64,000 nucleotides of DNA from assembly GCF_022482365.1 (NCBI RefSeq), contig NZ_JAKVPE010000001.1, positions 372,001 to 436,000 on the forward strand. Direction: 5' to 3'. Source of the stretch: Limosilactobacillus sp. (GTDB lineage Bacteria > Bacillota > Bacilli > Lactobacillales > Lactobacillaceae). This document shows positions 1-9,137 of the stretch, one piece after another; position 1 is the first letter of the stretch, and every line of letters begins with the position of its first letter. Both the position numbers and the translations under genes were made by a program. The notes under the pieces are model-generated. The model saw only the letters and a list, made by a program, of their open reading frames with translations, ran no database searches and had not been told where the DNA came from.

Positions 1-1197
1 AAGGAAGAAGCCGGTCAAGGTCGTCACTTCGGAATTTTCGAACTGCTCGATCTTCGTGTGGAAGAAGCGCTCGAAGTCATCCAACGGCATCTTGCCAGAA
101 ATCTCGTAGGTTGGGTTTCCCTTGGAGTCCGGCCCCTTCTTTTCAATCATGTCCGAGGTGGCGTGGTCAATTTCTTCACCAACCGTGCCGAAGAGCTCTT
201 CGTAGATATCCTTGTCGGTGATGATCCCTGAGGTCCCACCGTACTCGTCTTGGACAACAACAATTGGCACCTGCTTCTTAATCATCGTCTGCAGGACCTT
301 GGTGATCCGTTCGTTCTCGTAGACGATTGGGATCTTCCGCATGATTGTCCGGATTGACTGGTCAGGGTTGATCTGGTTTTGCCGCATCACGTCATAGGAG
401 AAGATGTAGCCAAGAATGTGGTCCTTGTCGTTATTGGCAACGACCGGGAACCGGGTGAACTTCTTTTCAAAGTACAGCTGAGCGGCGTCGGCCACCTTAG
501 CCTTGATATCGATGACCGAAAGCTGGGTCCGGTCGATCATGATGTCCTCAGCGACCTTGTCGTTCATCTCAAAGGCCCGCTGCATGAAGACGACATCTTC
601 CTTGTCCATTTCACCGGCCTTTTCTGATTGGCGGGATAGGGTCACAATTTCGTTTTGTGAGTAGGTATCCTCTTCCGGTTGGACGTTGTAACCCAGCATC
701 TTGGTGATCTGCGCCGCCACGACGGCAAAGAGCCAGACGAACGGGTAGAAGATCGTGTGGAAGAATTGGACGATGTGGACGATCGACAGCAGAATTGGCA
801 CCGGCCGGTCGATGGCCATGTTCTTTGGCACCAGGTCGGTGAAGACGGCGTGGAAGAAGGTGAAGATCAGCACACCCAGGATTGGGGAGATGACTTCCCG
901 AACGCTGGCCGGGACAATCGTGATCTTCATCAAGAGATCGGTAATGAACTGGTCACCAATCCACCCTAAGATCAGAGAGGTCATCGTGACCCCGACCTGG
1001 GCGGTGGACAGGTACTCGTTTAAGTTGGCGACCATGTGCTCGGCCCGCTTAACTTTCCGGGTCTGCTTCAATTCCTTTAATTCACTCGGCCGGACCTTGA
1101 CGACTGAGTATTCCAGCAGGGTAAAGAGCGCTGCCAGCAACAGAATTAAAATGATAACAATTAGCTTAAACCAATATGAAGACCATAATTCACTCAT
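1..1197 (-). CDS. CNNM/CorC-HlyC family CBS-domain membrane protein (3' end cut off)
   Basis: The first 399 residues are visible; the C-terminus runs off the left edge. The N-terminus is a DUF21 transmembrane domain (MSELWSSYWFKLIVIILILL, then LLEYSVVKVRPSELKEL). A pair of CBS domains follows at about residues 205-330 (EDIMIDRTQLSVIDI and VQDEYGGTSGIITDKD). The last visible part begins the linker to the CorC_HlyC transporter-associated domain, which would lie outside the window. The family is usually labelled 'hemolysin-like', but characterised members act in Mg2+/Co2+ homeostasis, so ion transport is the better inference. The ATG is preceded by AGGAGA about 8 bases upstream. The gene is divergent from the aarF-like gene. 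Confidence 0.9.
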   Translation of the reverse strand, partial: MSELWSSYWFKLIVIILILLLAALFTLLEYSVVKVRPSELKELKQTRKVKRAEHMVANLNEYLSTAQVGVTMTSLILGWIGDQFITDLLMKITIVPASVREVISPILGVLIFTFFHAVFTDLVPKNMAIDRPVPILLSIVHIVQFFHTIFYPFVWLFAVVAAQITKMLGYNVQPEEDTYSQNEIVTLSRQSEKAGEMDKEDVVFMQRAFEMNDKVAEDIMIDRTQLSVIDIKAKVADAAQLYFEKKFTRFPVVANNDKDHILGYIFSYDVMRQNQINPDQSIRTIMRKIPIVYENERITKVLQTMIKKQVPIVVVQDEYGGTSGIITDKDIYEELFGTVGEEIDHATSDMIEKKGPDSKGNPTYEISGKMPLDDFERFFHTKIEQFENSEVTTLTGFFL

Positions 1198-1345
1198 ATT
1201 TGATAGATTCTCCTAGTCTTTCGTTTGATATTTCAACCTCTATTGTAGCAAGTTCCGCTCCCGGTGACTACATATTTGTGGCGAAGCGCGGCCGATTCTG
1301 CGGTAAAATGAAAGGTGAATCAAACGCGATAAAGGATGAGGGAAA

Positions 1346-3085
1346 ATGACCAGCGAAACCAACGATATTAATAAGAGCCAGCGGCTGCGGGAGATCATGG
1401 CGATTATGCGTCGCCACCACTTTCTCAGCAACTTCTACCACCAGACTAATCCCGGAGAGGTCTGTGCGGCCCTTCAGGAACTCGGTCCGACCTTTATTAA
1501 GCTTGGTCAGATTCTTTCGACCCGTTCGGACCTGGTCTCACCGGCTTACATTAAGGAGCTGCGCCGACTCCAGGATCAGGTCAAGGCCGACCCCTTCGAA
1601 AGCGTTCAGCAGACTTTTGAGAATCAAACTGGCAAGAAGCTTACCGATGTCTTTTCGCACTTTGACCACGAGTCCTTTGCCTCGGCTTCCATCGGCCAGG
1701 TCCACCACGCAATTTTAAAGGACGGGACGCCGGTGGTCGTTAAGATTCAACATCCGGCGGTGAGCCAACTGGTTAACACCGACATTGCTCTGATGCGGCG
1801 GGCGGTGAAGCTGTTGCGCTACGTGCCTACCGACGTCACCGTCGTCGACCTCAATAAGGTTCTGGACGAATTGAGCACCTCCCTACTCAGCGAGGTCAAC
1901 ACCATGAACGAGGTGCACAACGGTCAGCGCTTTTACGAACTGAATAACGGGGACGACATCATCACGGTGCCGCGGGTCTATGCCAAATACTGTGCGCCCC
2001 AGATTCTGGTCAACGAGGAGATGAAGGGAGAGAGCGTTCGGGTGCTCTGCGATGCGACCAAGGATCCGGCCGATCAGAAGGAAGCTCTTCAGGCAAAGCG
2101 CAAGTACATTGCCAACGTCTTAGTCAAGAACTTCCTCAAGCAGGTCTTTGTCGATCACTTCTTTCACGCCGATCCCCATCCTGGCAATATCCTGATTCGG
2201 GAGGTGGCGGATCAGTCGGTGATGAAGACAACCCATAATCATCAGGCAACGGTCGGCCCGGCCACCATCCAGTACACCCAGGAGGAACCGTTGCCGAACT
2301 ATCGAATCGTCTATCTGGATTTTGGGATGATGGGCACCCTGACGCCGACAATGGCCGACGGGATTGCCAATGTGGTGCTGGCGATCACCACGAAGAATAC
2401 CCGGCGGATCGGCCAGGCGGTCCTGGCAATCTGTAACAAGACCGGTTCGGTGGACGAACCACAATTCTTAAAGGAACTGGGCAGCTTCATTCATCCCTAC
2501 CTGTCGATGGGCCTTGGCGAGATTGATTTCACGACGATGCTCTACCAGATTGTCCAGCTTTGTCAAAAGAATCACCTCCAGATGAAGCCCGAGGTGACGC
2601 TTTTGATCAAGGCCTTTGGCGTTCTGGAGAGCACGGTGGCCAAGCTGGATCCAGACATCTCGATGATGAAGGTGGCCCGGCCGTTCGGGCTGCAGTACTT
2701 AAAACGCAAGTTCAACTGGCGCGACACACTGGATGACGGCCTGATCAGCCTCTATTCGGCAGCCAGCGAGACGACCAAGCTGCCGGATAAGCTCAGTGCG
2801 ACCCTGGAGACGATTGCCAACGGGGACGCTCAGGTCAACTTCAGCTACCGCGGGCAGGATCGGCTGGTCAAGCAGGTGGAGCGGATCACCAACCGGCTGC
2901 TGATTGTGATCATCCTGGCAGCGGTCATCCTGGGGTCATCGATTCTTGTCGAGGGCAGCAATGGCCATCCCCACATTTTCCACCTGGGGGTCGTGGGCTA
3001 TTCGATCGCCCTGATTGTCATCTGTGCCCTGGTAATCAGTGAGTTTTATCATCGCTGGAAGAACTGGCGAAACCGGAATAAATAA
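1346..3085 (+). CDS. AarF/UbiB/ABC1 family atypical kinase
   Basis: A 579-residue protein of the UbiB atypical kinase-like family. It shows the N-terminal KxGQ signature (FIKLGQILSTRSDL, about residues 50-64), an Ala-rich loop region (SASIGQVHHA), the lysine strand (VVVKIQHP), the catalytic-loop-like HADPHPGNILI and the metal-binding YLDFGMMGTL. Two hydrophobic segments near the C-terminus (IVIILAAVILGSSILVEG and the helix after it) anchor it to the membrane. Family members support quinone synthesis or lipid homeostasis and bind ADP/ATP. Lactobacilli generally lack full quinone synthesis, so its substrate here is unknown. ATG with GGATGAGGG upstream; TAAAAT at 1304-1309 may be a -10 box. Confidence 0.92.
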   Translation: MTSETNDINKSQRLREIMAIMRRHHFLSNFYHQTNPGEVCAALQELGPTFIKLGQILSTRSDLVSPAYIKELRRLQDQVKADPFESVQQTFENQTGKKLTDVFSHFDHESFASASIGQVHHAILKDGTPVVVKIQHPAVSQLVNTDIALMRRAVKLLRYVPTDVTVVDLNKVLDELSTSLLSEVNTMNEVHNGQRFYELNNGDDIITVPRVYAKYCAPQILVNEEMKGESVRVLCDATKDPADQKEALQAKRKYIANVLVKNFLKQVFVDHFFHADPHPGNILIREVADQSVMKTTHNHQATVGPATIQYTQEEPLPNYRIVYLDFGMMGTLTPTMADGIANVVLAITTKNTRRIGQAVLAICNKTGSVDEPQFLKELGSFIHPYLSMGLGEIDFTTMLYQIVQLCQKNHLQMKPEVTLLIKAFGVLESTVAKLDPDISMMKVARPFGLQYLKRKFNWRDTLDDGLISLYSAASETTKLPDKLSATLETIANGDAQVNFSYRGQDRLVKQVERITNRLLIVIILAAVILGSSILVEGSNGHPHIFHLGVVGYSIALIVICALVISEFYHRWKNWRNRNK

Positions 3086-3086
3086 G

Positions 3087-3134
3087 AAAAGCGACACCCG
3101 ATAAATTCACAGATTTATCGGGCGTCGCTTTTCA
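3087..3134. terminator. Bidirectional Rho-independent terminator
   Basis: GCGACACCCGATAAA pairs with TTTATCGGGCGTCGC around a short loop. A-runs and T-runs flank both sides, so it can serve the convergent aarF-like and VOC genes. Confidence 0.85.
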
Positions 3135-3135
3135 T

Positions 3136-3528
3136 TTACTTGTTCTTATAAACCGCGATCTCGATTAAATTCTGGTCGGGATCATGGACGTAGATTGAGG
3201 TCATCTCACCCTCGGAGCCGTATTTTTGGACTGGCCCCTCGACCACGTCAACATAATAGCTGCGCAGGTGGTGAAGGATATCGTCGACTTGGTCACCGGC
3301 AACCAGGCAGAGGTCGGCGGCACCAGTTGTCGGGTGCGGGGCCTTCAGCGCAGTATCACGATCGGCCTTTTGAAGCCGGATCAGCTGGTGACCACACCGC
3401 AACGTAATCACATCGGTGGTGGTCTGCTGCTCAATGACCGGCATGTCGAAGACCTCGTGGTAGAAGCGCATTGATTCCTCCAGGTCGCTGACGGTCAGGA
3501 CGACGTGGTCAATTCGGCGCATTTTCAT
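3136..3528 (-). CDS. VOC-family metalloprotein (glyoxalase/dioxygenase fold)
   Basis: A 130-residue single-module vicinal-oxygen-chelate protein. The beta-alpha-beta pattern opens with MRRIDHVVLTVSDLEESMRF. Candidate metal ligands are the His in RIDHVV, a His in CGHQLIRL and the Glu in QNLIEIAVYKN near the C-terminus. The family includes glyoxalase I, fosfomycin-resistance enzymes and ring-cleavage dioxygenases, and nothing here decides between them. The start could be either of two Met codons 6 bases apart; AGAGGG lies about 8 bases upstream of the first. It stands alone, convergent with the aarF-like gene and divergent from crcB. Confidence 0.85.
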   Translation of the reverse strand: MKMRRIDHVVLTVSDLEESMRFYHEVFDMPVIEQQTTTDVITLRCGHQLIRLQKADRDTALKAPHPTTGAADLCLVAGDQVDDILHHLRSYYVDVVEGPVQKYGSEGEMTSIYVHDPDQNLIEIAVYKNK

Positions 3529-3586
3529 GTTAAAACCCTCTTCTTCTAAAATAGTCTGCCTTGATTATACTGATTTTGCTGCCGAC

Positions 3587-3615
3587 TTGGCAATGGGCGG
3601 CGATAAATGTACAAT
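3587..3615 (+). promoter_or_regulatory. Sigma-A-type promoter of the crcB pair
   Basis: TTGGCA (3587-3592), a 17-base spacer, then TACAAT (3610-3615). It lies 33 bases before the chosen TTG start. The transcript leader is too short for a fluoride riboswitch. Confidence 0.7.
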
Positions 3616-3647
3616 TAAAAGGCTGTTTTCAGATAGGAGTGAGTGTT

Positions 3648-4031
3648 TTGAAATTAAAAAACATGCTGAGTGTTGCTGCCTTTGCCTTTCTCGGGGGCAT
3701 TGGCCGTGATCTGCTCAGCGAGTACTTTTCTAGTGCTGGTATTTTAGTTGCCAACCTGTTGGGCTGCTTCCTGCTGGCCTTTTTGACCTACTACGTCATC
3801 GACCGCGACTTGCTGGCCGGCTGGCTGGATGCCGGCCTGGGCACCGGGCTGATTGGCGCCTTTACGACCTTTTCGTCCTTTGCAACAGCAACCGTCAAGC
3901 TGGGACAGGGAAGTGTTCTTATCGCCGGCGCTTACTTCTTAGCAAGTGCTCTCGGCGGGTTGGCTATGGCCTGGCTGGGCTTTGTTCTTGCCAAACGCTT
4001 GGCGGAAAGGGCGGTGACGACCGATGATTAA
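3648..4031 (+). CDS. crcB: Fluoride channel subunit CrcB/Fluc (first of two)
   Basis: About 127 residues with four hydrophobic helices. Fluc markers are visible: GGIGRDLLSEYF in helix 1, an Asn in VANLLGCFLLAFL, and the TTFSSFATATV pore/Na+-site motif. Fluc channels export fluoride as dual-topology dimers. Where two small paralogues are encoded together, as here, they usually pair in opposite orientation. The TTG start is chosen because TAGGAG lies 6-8 bases upstream and a good promoter ends just before it; an upstream in-frame Met would lie 5' of that promoter. The last 8 bases overlap the next crcB. Confidence 0.9.
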   Translation: MKLKNMLSVAAFAFLGGIGRDLLSEYFSSAGILVANLLGCFLLAFLTYYVIDRDLLAGWLDAGLGTGLIGAFTTFSSFATATVKLGQGSVLIAGAYFLASALGGLAMAWLGFVLAKRLAERAVTTDD

Positions 4032-4362
4032 CGTTGGCTGCGGGGCGGCGCTCGGTGCCGTCTTGCGTTACCTGCTGACGACCCTTTGGAAGCGGCAGCG
4101 GATTGATTGGCCGCTAGCGACCCTGGTGATTAACCTCAGTGGTGCCTTTGCCCTTGGAATTCTGACCGGCCACCTAACACCGGGTTCGGCCGCGATGACC
4201 TTCTGGGGTGTTGGTGTGCTGGGTGGCTACACGACCTTTTCGACCTTCAATACCGAGTTGGTGGCGATGATCGATGAACGCCGCTGGACCGCCCTCGCTG
4301 CCTATCTGCTGCTTTCTTACGGTGGCGGACTAGCCCTTGCCTGGCTGGGGATGCAGCTGTAG
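4024..4362 (+). CDS. crcB: Fluoride channel subunit CrcB/Fluc (second of two)
   Basis: A 112-residue four-helix protein overlapping the first crcB by 8 bases, so the two are translationally coupled. It carries GAVLRYLLTTLW in helix 1, the conserved Asn in LATLVINLSGAFALG and GGYTTFSTFNTE, the equivalent of the Phe/Thr-lined fluoride path. It is expected to form a heterodimeric fluoride exporter with the upstream subunit. It is shorter than its partner by about 15 residues, mostly at the C-terminus. Confidence 0.92.
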   Translation: MINVGCGAALGAVLRYLLTTLWKRQRIDWPLATLVINLSGAFALGILTGHLTPGSAAMTFWGVGVLGGYTTFSTFNTELVAMIDERRWTALAAYLLLSYGGGLALAWLGMQL

Positions 4363-4372
4363 CCGTTTTTAC

Positions 4373-4403
4373 TTGACTGTCCCGCCGGTGGATGGTTTAT
4401 GCT
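4373..4403 (+). promoter_or_regulatory. Probable promoter of the uvrA-like gene
   Basis: TTGACT (4373-4378) and TATGCT (4398-4403) with a 19-base spacer. If real, transcription starts near 4410. That excludes the upstream in-frame ATG at 4392 and supports the TTG at 4437. Confidence 0.45.
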
Positions 4404-4436
4404 GGGGATAGCAATTTTGTGAAATGGGATGATTTT

Positions 4437-6956
4437 TTGACGGAAGCAAAGCAAAAACTACCGATGAAGATTGAAGTCCGTGGTGCCCGGGTGCATAACC
4501 TTAAGAATATCGACATTGACATTCCACTCCATCAGTTCGTGGCGATCTCCGGCCTGTCGGGATCGGGCAAGAGCTCACTAGCGATGGGTATTCTCTACGA
4601 AGAGGGCTCGCGACGCTACCTTGAGGCCCTTTCGACCTACACCCGGCGGCGAATCAAGCTGGGTGCCCAAGCCGATGTCACCAGCGTTAAGCACATCCCG
4701 TCGGCCCTGGCGCTCAAGCAGCGGCCAGCGATCCCGTCCGAGCGAGCCACCGTCGGGACGATGAGTGAAACCTTCAACGTCATTCGGCTAATTTTCTCCC
4801 GGCTCGGGTCGCCGGTCTGTCCGAATGGCCACCGGTTGCAGCCGAGCCTGGCAATTGCCCAGGCGATGAGCAAGGGCGACGACGCGATGGGGCAGCTGAC
4901 CTGTCCAACCTGCGGCGTGACCTTTTCTGCCTTCAGTGCCGAGGATTTTGCCTTTAATTCCGCCGGCGCCTGCGAACGCTGTCAGGGGACCGGTCGGGTG
5001 CGGGAACTGGATGAAGCCAAGCTGATCGGTGACCCCAACCTCAGCCTGGCAGATGGGGCCGTGGCCTCCTGGCATTTGCCAGGTCGGAATTTCATGCCAA
5101 GCGTGGCCCAACAGGCTGGAGTCCGGATCCACGTTCCCTATAAAGACCTGACGGATAAGGAAAAGGATTTTGTTTTAAACGGACCGAAGAAGAAGTTTCG
5201 GATGGACTTTCGCTCCGGGACCGGCCGGGTCTTTCACGACTTCAACGCCCTCTATGAGAACGCTCACGAAGCCGTCTTGGAATCCGCGCGGACCAGCAAG
5301 AGTGAGCGGGCTCAGAAGCGGATTAGCGAATTCTTCCACTATTCGACCTGCCCGGTCTGTCACGGGACCCGACTCAAGCCGGAGTTGCTGAATCAAGTGG
5401 CTGGTGGGCTAAACATCGCGCAGGTCAGTGACCTAACCTTGGGCGAGCTGCCAGACTGGAAGAAAAAGGTTCAGGCCAGCCTGCCTGCTAATATGAAGAA
5501 GATGGCCGATTCGCTCTTTAAGGAGTTCGACGACAACTTGCGACCGCTCCTTGAACTGGGGCTAGACTACCTGACCCTGTCACGGAACGGTAATAGTCTG
5601 TCGACCGGGGAACTGCAGCGAATCCAGCTGGCGCGGACGCTACGGACGGCGACAACCGGCGTACTCTACATCCTCGATGAGCCGTCGATTGGTCTTCACC
5701 CCGACAACGTCAGCGGCCTGCTGAACGTCTTCCGCGAGTTGGTCGACCAGGGCAACTCCCTGGTGGTCGTTGATCACAATGTCGACATCATCAAGGCGGC
5801 GGACTGGATCATTGAGATCGGCCCCGGTTCCGGCGAACAGGGCGGGCGAATCCTAACCGAGGGGACACCTGCTCAGGTAGCGGATGACCCGGCGTCAAAG
5901 ATCGGCCCCTACCTTAATGGCCAGGCAAAATTACTGGCCCGACCGCTCGAAAGCGCGGCGGCCAAGGACCAAATTAAGTTCCGCGTTGCGAATTACTACA
6001 ACCTAAAGGATGTTCAGGGACAGTTGCCGCTCAATCGGCTGACGGCGATCACCGGCTTTTCTGGGGCGGGGAAGACTAGTCTGATTCTCGATAGCCTCGT
6101 TCCAGCAATCAAGGCCCAGGCCGCGGGGCTCGGCCTGCCACGGCAGGTCAAGGAGCTGGAGACGCCGGTTAAAGAGGTTGTCAGTGTGGACGCCGCACCG
6201 ATTGGCAAGACGATGCGGTCGACCGTTGCCACCTACACCAGCATCATGGACAACCTTCGCCGGCTTTTTGCCGACCAGCCCCTTGCAAAGCAAAAGCACT
6301 ACACGCCAAGCTGGTTTTCCTACAATAACAAACAAGGAGCCTGCCCGAATTGTGGGGGCAGCGGGGTTGTGACGCTGGACATCCAATTTTTGCCGGATAT
6401 GCAGCAAACCTGTCCCGTCTGCCACGGTGATCGCTACAACAAGGCTGTCCAGGAGGTCAAGTGGCACGGCTACTCGATCGTCGACTTGTTGAAACTCGAC
6501 GTGGCCGCAGCCCTGCCGGTGTTCAAGCGGGCGCCGAAGATTGAACGGGAATTGAAGCTGCTTCAAGAAGTTGGCCTCGACTACCTTCACCTGGGCGAAA
6601 GCACACCAAGCCTGTCCGGTGGTGAGGCCCAGCGGCTCAAGCTAGTCAAGCACCTCAATCGTGACCAGGGGGAGACGCTCTTCGTCTTTGATGAACCGAC
6701 GATCGGCCTCCATCCCCTCGACGTCAAGACCCTGCTCGGTGTCATGCAACAGCTGCTTGACCGGGGTGCGTCGATCGTGACGATTACCCACGACCTAAAC
6801 CTGATTGTCAACGCCGACTACCTGCTCGATCTGGGGCCCCGTGGTGGCATCAATGGTGGTCGAATCGTTGCCCAGGGACGGCCACTTGACTTGGTTCAAA
6901 AGCCAACCAGTCTGACGACGCGTTACCTGGCGGAGTACTGGGGACGGTTTAACTAA
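4437..6956 (+). CDS. UvrA-like ABC-type excinuclease subunit, short class lacking the UvrB-binding domain
   Basis: About 839 residues, against about 940 for housekeeping UvrA. Both ATPase halves are intact: Walker A GLSGSGKSS and GFSGAGKTS, signatures SLSTGELQRIQLAR and SLSGGEAQRLKLVK, and Walker B YILDEPSIGLHP and FVFDEPTIGLHP. Zinc modules are present (CPTCG, CERCQGTGR, CPVCHGTR; CPNCGGSG, CPVCHGDR). Between CPNGHRL and CPTCGVTF only about 27 residues remain, where canonical UvrA carries a roughly 100-residue UvrB-binding insert. Proteins of this class (UvrA2) are linked in other bacteria to drug tolerance or damage sensing rather than classic nucleotide excision repair. Start: TTG 4437 or ATG 4464 (MKIEVRGARVHNL); neither has a strong ribosome binding site. 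Confidence 0.88.
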   Translation: MTEAKQKLPMKIEVRGARVHNLKNIDIDIPLHQFVAISGLSGSGKSSLAMGILYEEGSRRYLEALSTYTRRRIKLGAQADVTSVKHIPSALALKQRPAIPSERATVGTMSETFNVIRLIFSRLGSPVCPNGHRLQPSLAIAQAMSKGDDAMGQLTCPTCGVTFSAFSAEDFAFNSAGACERCQGTGRVRELDEAKLIGDPNLSLADGAVASWHLPGRNFMPSVAQQAGVRIHVPYKDLTDKEKDFVLNGPKKKFRMDFRSGTGRVFHDFNALYENAHEAVLESARTSKSERAQKRISEFFHYSTCPVCHGTRLKPELLNQVAGGLNIAQVSDLTLGELPDWKKKVQASLPANMKKMADSLFKEFDDNLRPLLELGLDYLTLSRNGNSLSTGELQRIQLARTLRTATTGVLYILDEPSIGLHPDNVSGLLNVFRELVDQGNSLVVVDHNVDIIKAADWIIEIGPGSGEQGGRILTEGTPAQVADDPASKIGPYLNGQAKLLARPLESAAAKDQIKFRVANYYNLKDVQGQLPLNRLTAITGFSGAGKTSLILDSLVPAIKAQAAGLGLPRQVKELETPVKEVVSVDAAPIGKTMRSTVATYTSIMDNLRRLFADQPLAKQKHYTPSWFSYNNKQGACPNCGGSGVVTLDIQFLPDMQQTCPVCHGDRYNKAVQEVKWHGYSIVDLLKLDVAAALPVFKRAPKIERELKLLQEVGLDYLHLGESTPSLSGGEAQRLKLVKHLNRDQGETLFVFDEPTIGLHPLDVKTLLGVMQQLLDRGASIVTITHDLNLIVNADYLLDLGPRGGINGGRIVAQGRPLDLVQKPTSLTTRYLAEYWGRFN

Positions 6957-7008
6957 AAATGGATTTGCAATCCCGCATGATAGTTGCGAGAGCGCAAATC
7001 CATTTTAT
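6957..7008. terminator. Bidirectional terminator
   Basis: ATGGATTTGC pairs with GCAAATCCAT across a 26-base loop region, with A- and T-runs outside. It separates the uvrA-like gene from the convergent TVP38 gene. Confidence 0.75.
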
Positions 7009-7011
7009 TTT

Positions 7012-7701
7012 CTAGGCTGCCTGTCGTTTCGTCTTGCTGCTCTTAATCATCTTTTTCACCAGGAAGTAGCAGAGCAGGACGATCACGATGGCAATTACAG
7101 CTGCAATGATTCGCTTGCTATCGCCCTTGAAGATCGCGTCCCCACCAAAGGCGTAGATAAAGGAGGTTGGCGCCATACCAATGGCCACCATCGGCAAGAA
7201 CTGTTTGCGGCTGACCTTCAGTCGGGTGCAGGCGAAGTTGACCAGGACGCTGGGGATGATCGGGATCATGTAGCCAATCGTCAGCCCAATCAACGGGTGC
7301 TTTTGGTTCAGCAGGTAGCCGAGCAGCTTCGACTTCTTGGCCCGCTTGGACAGGTCGATCTTAGCAATCAGGTTTTTGACTGCACAGTTGCCGAGAACAT
7401 TGCCGCACCAGTTGATCAAAAAACCAACGGCGGGGCCGTAACAGAGGCCGGCAAAGATGCAGACGACCGAATTGGACATCCCCGGAATGGCATTGAAGAT
7501 GGCAATCAGGATCAGCAACAGGAGCATATCCCAGGCCCCGTGGCTACGGATCAGTTTGAGCAGAATCTGTTGGTTGTGGTGGGTCGGGTTGAGCAGCAAT
7601 GCAATTTCCGGCCGGTAGTCCCGGTAAATCAGGAAGAGGATGAGCAGTGCGGCGACGATACCGGCACCAATCAGGGTGGGTTTGTTAAGGTATTTTTTCA
7701 T
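7012..7701 (-). CDS. TVP38/TMEM64 (VTT/DedA-like) membrane protein
   Basis: A 229-residue protein with about six hydrophobic segments. The VTT/SNARE-associated domain is recognised from FNAIPGMSNSVVCIFAGLCY, the glycine-rich GPAVGFLINWCGNVLG and the re-entrant-like IGYMIPIIPSVLVNFACT. DedA/TVP38 relatives are lipid scramblases or transporters (for example of undecaprenyl phosphate). The substrate of this one is unknown. It ends in a basic tail (MIKSSKTKRQAA). It starts 5 bases after the DUF2075 gene, so the two form an operon; the functional link is not evident. Confidence 0.88.
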   Translation of the reverse strand: MKKYLNKPTLIGAGIVAALLILFLIYRDYRPEIALLLNPTHHNQQILLKLIRSHGAWDMLLLLILIAIFNAIPGMSNSVVCIFAGLCYGPAVGFLINWCGNVLGNCAVKNLIAKIDLSKRAKKSKLLGYLLNQKHPLIGLTIGYMIPIIPSVLVNFACTRLKVSRKQFLPMVAIGMAPTSFIYAFGGDAIFKGDSKRIIAAVIAIVIVLLCYFLVKKMIKSSKTKRQAA

Positions 7702-7706
7702 GCGGG

Positions 7707-8957
7707 TTATTCCTCCTTGGGCAGGTGAAAGCCGGCCTGGGTAAACAGTTGCGACAGTGTTTGGCGAAGCAGTGGGTCGTGGGCATAAAGGTAGGTTCCG
7801 TAGACGCCCCGTTTGAAGAGGACGTTGAGTGAATTCATAATCATCCGCTTTTCGAGCCGCTCAATTTGTGCCGGGTCGGTCAGGTCGGCCCTTTTCTTGA
7901 AAGCTTCGGTGTCCGTGTACTTGTCAAGGTTGACTTGAAGCCTCCTGGTGCCTGGCGTTTGGCTGATCGGCGGGCCAAGAATGATTCCGGTGTAGTTGAG
8001 ATCAAAGCCCTGGCAGGTGTAGATCGAACCGACCTCGTTGATTGTCTGGGGCAACTCCGCCCAGGGGGTTACCGTGTAGTTGTACTGATCCCATGGCATC
8101 TTGAATTTGCCTTCCTGGATGTAGTGTTTGCCGCCGTCAAGGGTCGACGGGTAGCCCGAGGTGGAGAGAATCCGCGAGAGACCGATCTCCTTGTTGCGTT
8201 GAACAATCGCCTGGCGCATTTGCTCGGCGTCCGAATAGATCCGGAAATCGTAGTGATCGCGGGCACTAGCCGGCAGGGGCGTTAGCCGGTAATCATTGGT
8301 AAAGGTGTTGAACCAGTCAACCAGGTCCTGGCTGGCGTTCATTCGAAACATCTTGGTCAGGTGATATTCCTTATGCGGGTACCGATTAGTGATTTGGTGG
8401 AGGCGCTCCGGGGTCCAGAGACTCTTCATCCGGAGAACCTGGTACTGGTCGAAGACGATCACGACCACTTTGGCCCGCTTGATAATCTCAACCAGCTGGT
8501 TGTCGTGGTAGAAATTATTATAATGATCGGGCTTAGAAAGCAAAAGGTGGGCTTCGTCAATGATGGCGACGTCGATGGTCTCTTGACGCTTATCCAGCTG
8601 GTTGATCAGCGAGGTCGGCCGGGCGAAGTCTTTCTTGTAGAGTTCCGGCAGACCGCCAGCAATCTCCCGGTAGACCTTTAAGATCTCGGGGTGGTTGACT
8701 AAAAAGTAATTGGTAGTGTGGTAAAAGGGCGAGCTGGGGTCCTTCCTGGCGGCCGTTTGCAGGCGGTCGAAAAGTTGGGAGAGGACGACGCTCTTGCCTG
8801 TTCCAGCGTCCCCGATGATTGTGTAGATCGCCGGCCAATCGCCCTGGAGGTGACTGGCCGTGAAGGACAAGATATCCTCAACGAGGCGGGCTTGCTCAGG
8901 GGTTAATTTTTTGAAGGGTGAGAGTTTCTCAATTGCAGCATTGCTAATCTGTGTCAT
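7707..8957 (-). CDS. DUF2075 (Schlafen group 3-like) P-loop ATPase/helicase
   Basis: 416 residues. Walker A is GDAGTGKSVVLS (about 49-60). Walker B is the DEAH box in IIDEAHLLL (134-137). A superfamily 1-like C-terminal part contains VGSIYTCQGFDLNYTGIILG, and a motif-VI-like segment NSLNVLFKRGVYGTYLYA. The family is annotated as Schlafen-type DNA/RNA helicase, but no member has a well-settled cellular role. The N-terminal GIY-YIG nuclease seen in its relative at 58.2 kb is absent, so this is the stand-alone form. It is co-transcribed with the TVP38 membrane gene. No obvious partner nuclease lies nearby. Confidence 0.85.
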   Translation of the reverse strand: MTQISNAAIEKLSPFKKLTPEQARLVEDILSFTASHLQGDWPAIYTIIGDAGTGKSVVLSQLFDRLQTAARKDPSSPFYHTTNYFLVNHPEILKVYREIAGGLPELYKKDFARPTSLINQLDKRQETIDVAIIDEAHLLLSKPDHYNNFYHDNQLVEIIKRAKVVVIVFDQYQVLRMKSLWTPERLHQITNRYPHKEYHLTKMFRMNASQDLVDWFNTFTNDYRLTPLPASARDHYDFRIYSDAEQMRQAIVQRNKEIGLSRILSTSGYPSTLDGGKHYIQEGKFKMPWDQYNYTVTPWAELPQTINEVGSIYTCQGFDLNYTGIILGPPISQTPGTRRLQVNLDKYTDTEAFKKRADLTDPAQIERLEKRMIMNSLNVLFKRGVYGTYLYAHDPLLRQTLSQLFTQAGFHLPKEE

Positions 8958-9137
8958 TTCCGAATCGTTCTTTCGTCTAGTAGAATCACTCTAATGGTAT
9001 CTTAAACCGGCGCAAGACGTCAATTTCCAACGGTAGATAATTTCCCGATAAGTAAAGAAAGTGATAAAATACTAATTAAGGTATCGGAGAAAATAAGTAA
9101 TTGTGAAATAAACACTAATTAAAGGAGTGGGCTTCTG

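Noticed and set aside
755-1216. Plus-strand open frames opposite the CBS-domain protein
   Set aside because: They mirror a clear minus-strand gene with full domain motifs and have no ribosome binding sites.
3616-3647. Possible fluoride riboswitch before crcB
   Set aside because: Only about 25 bases lie between the -10 box and the ribosome binding site, too short for the aptamer, and no crcB-motif core is seen.
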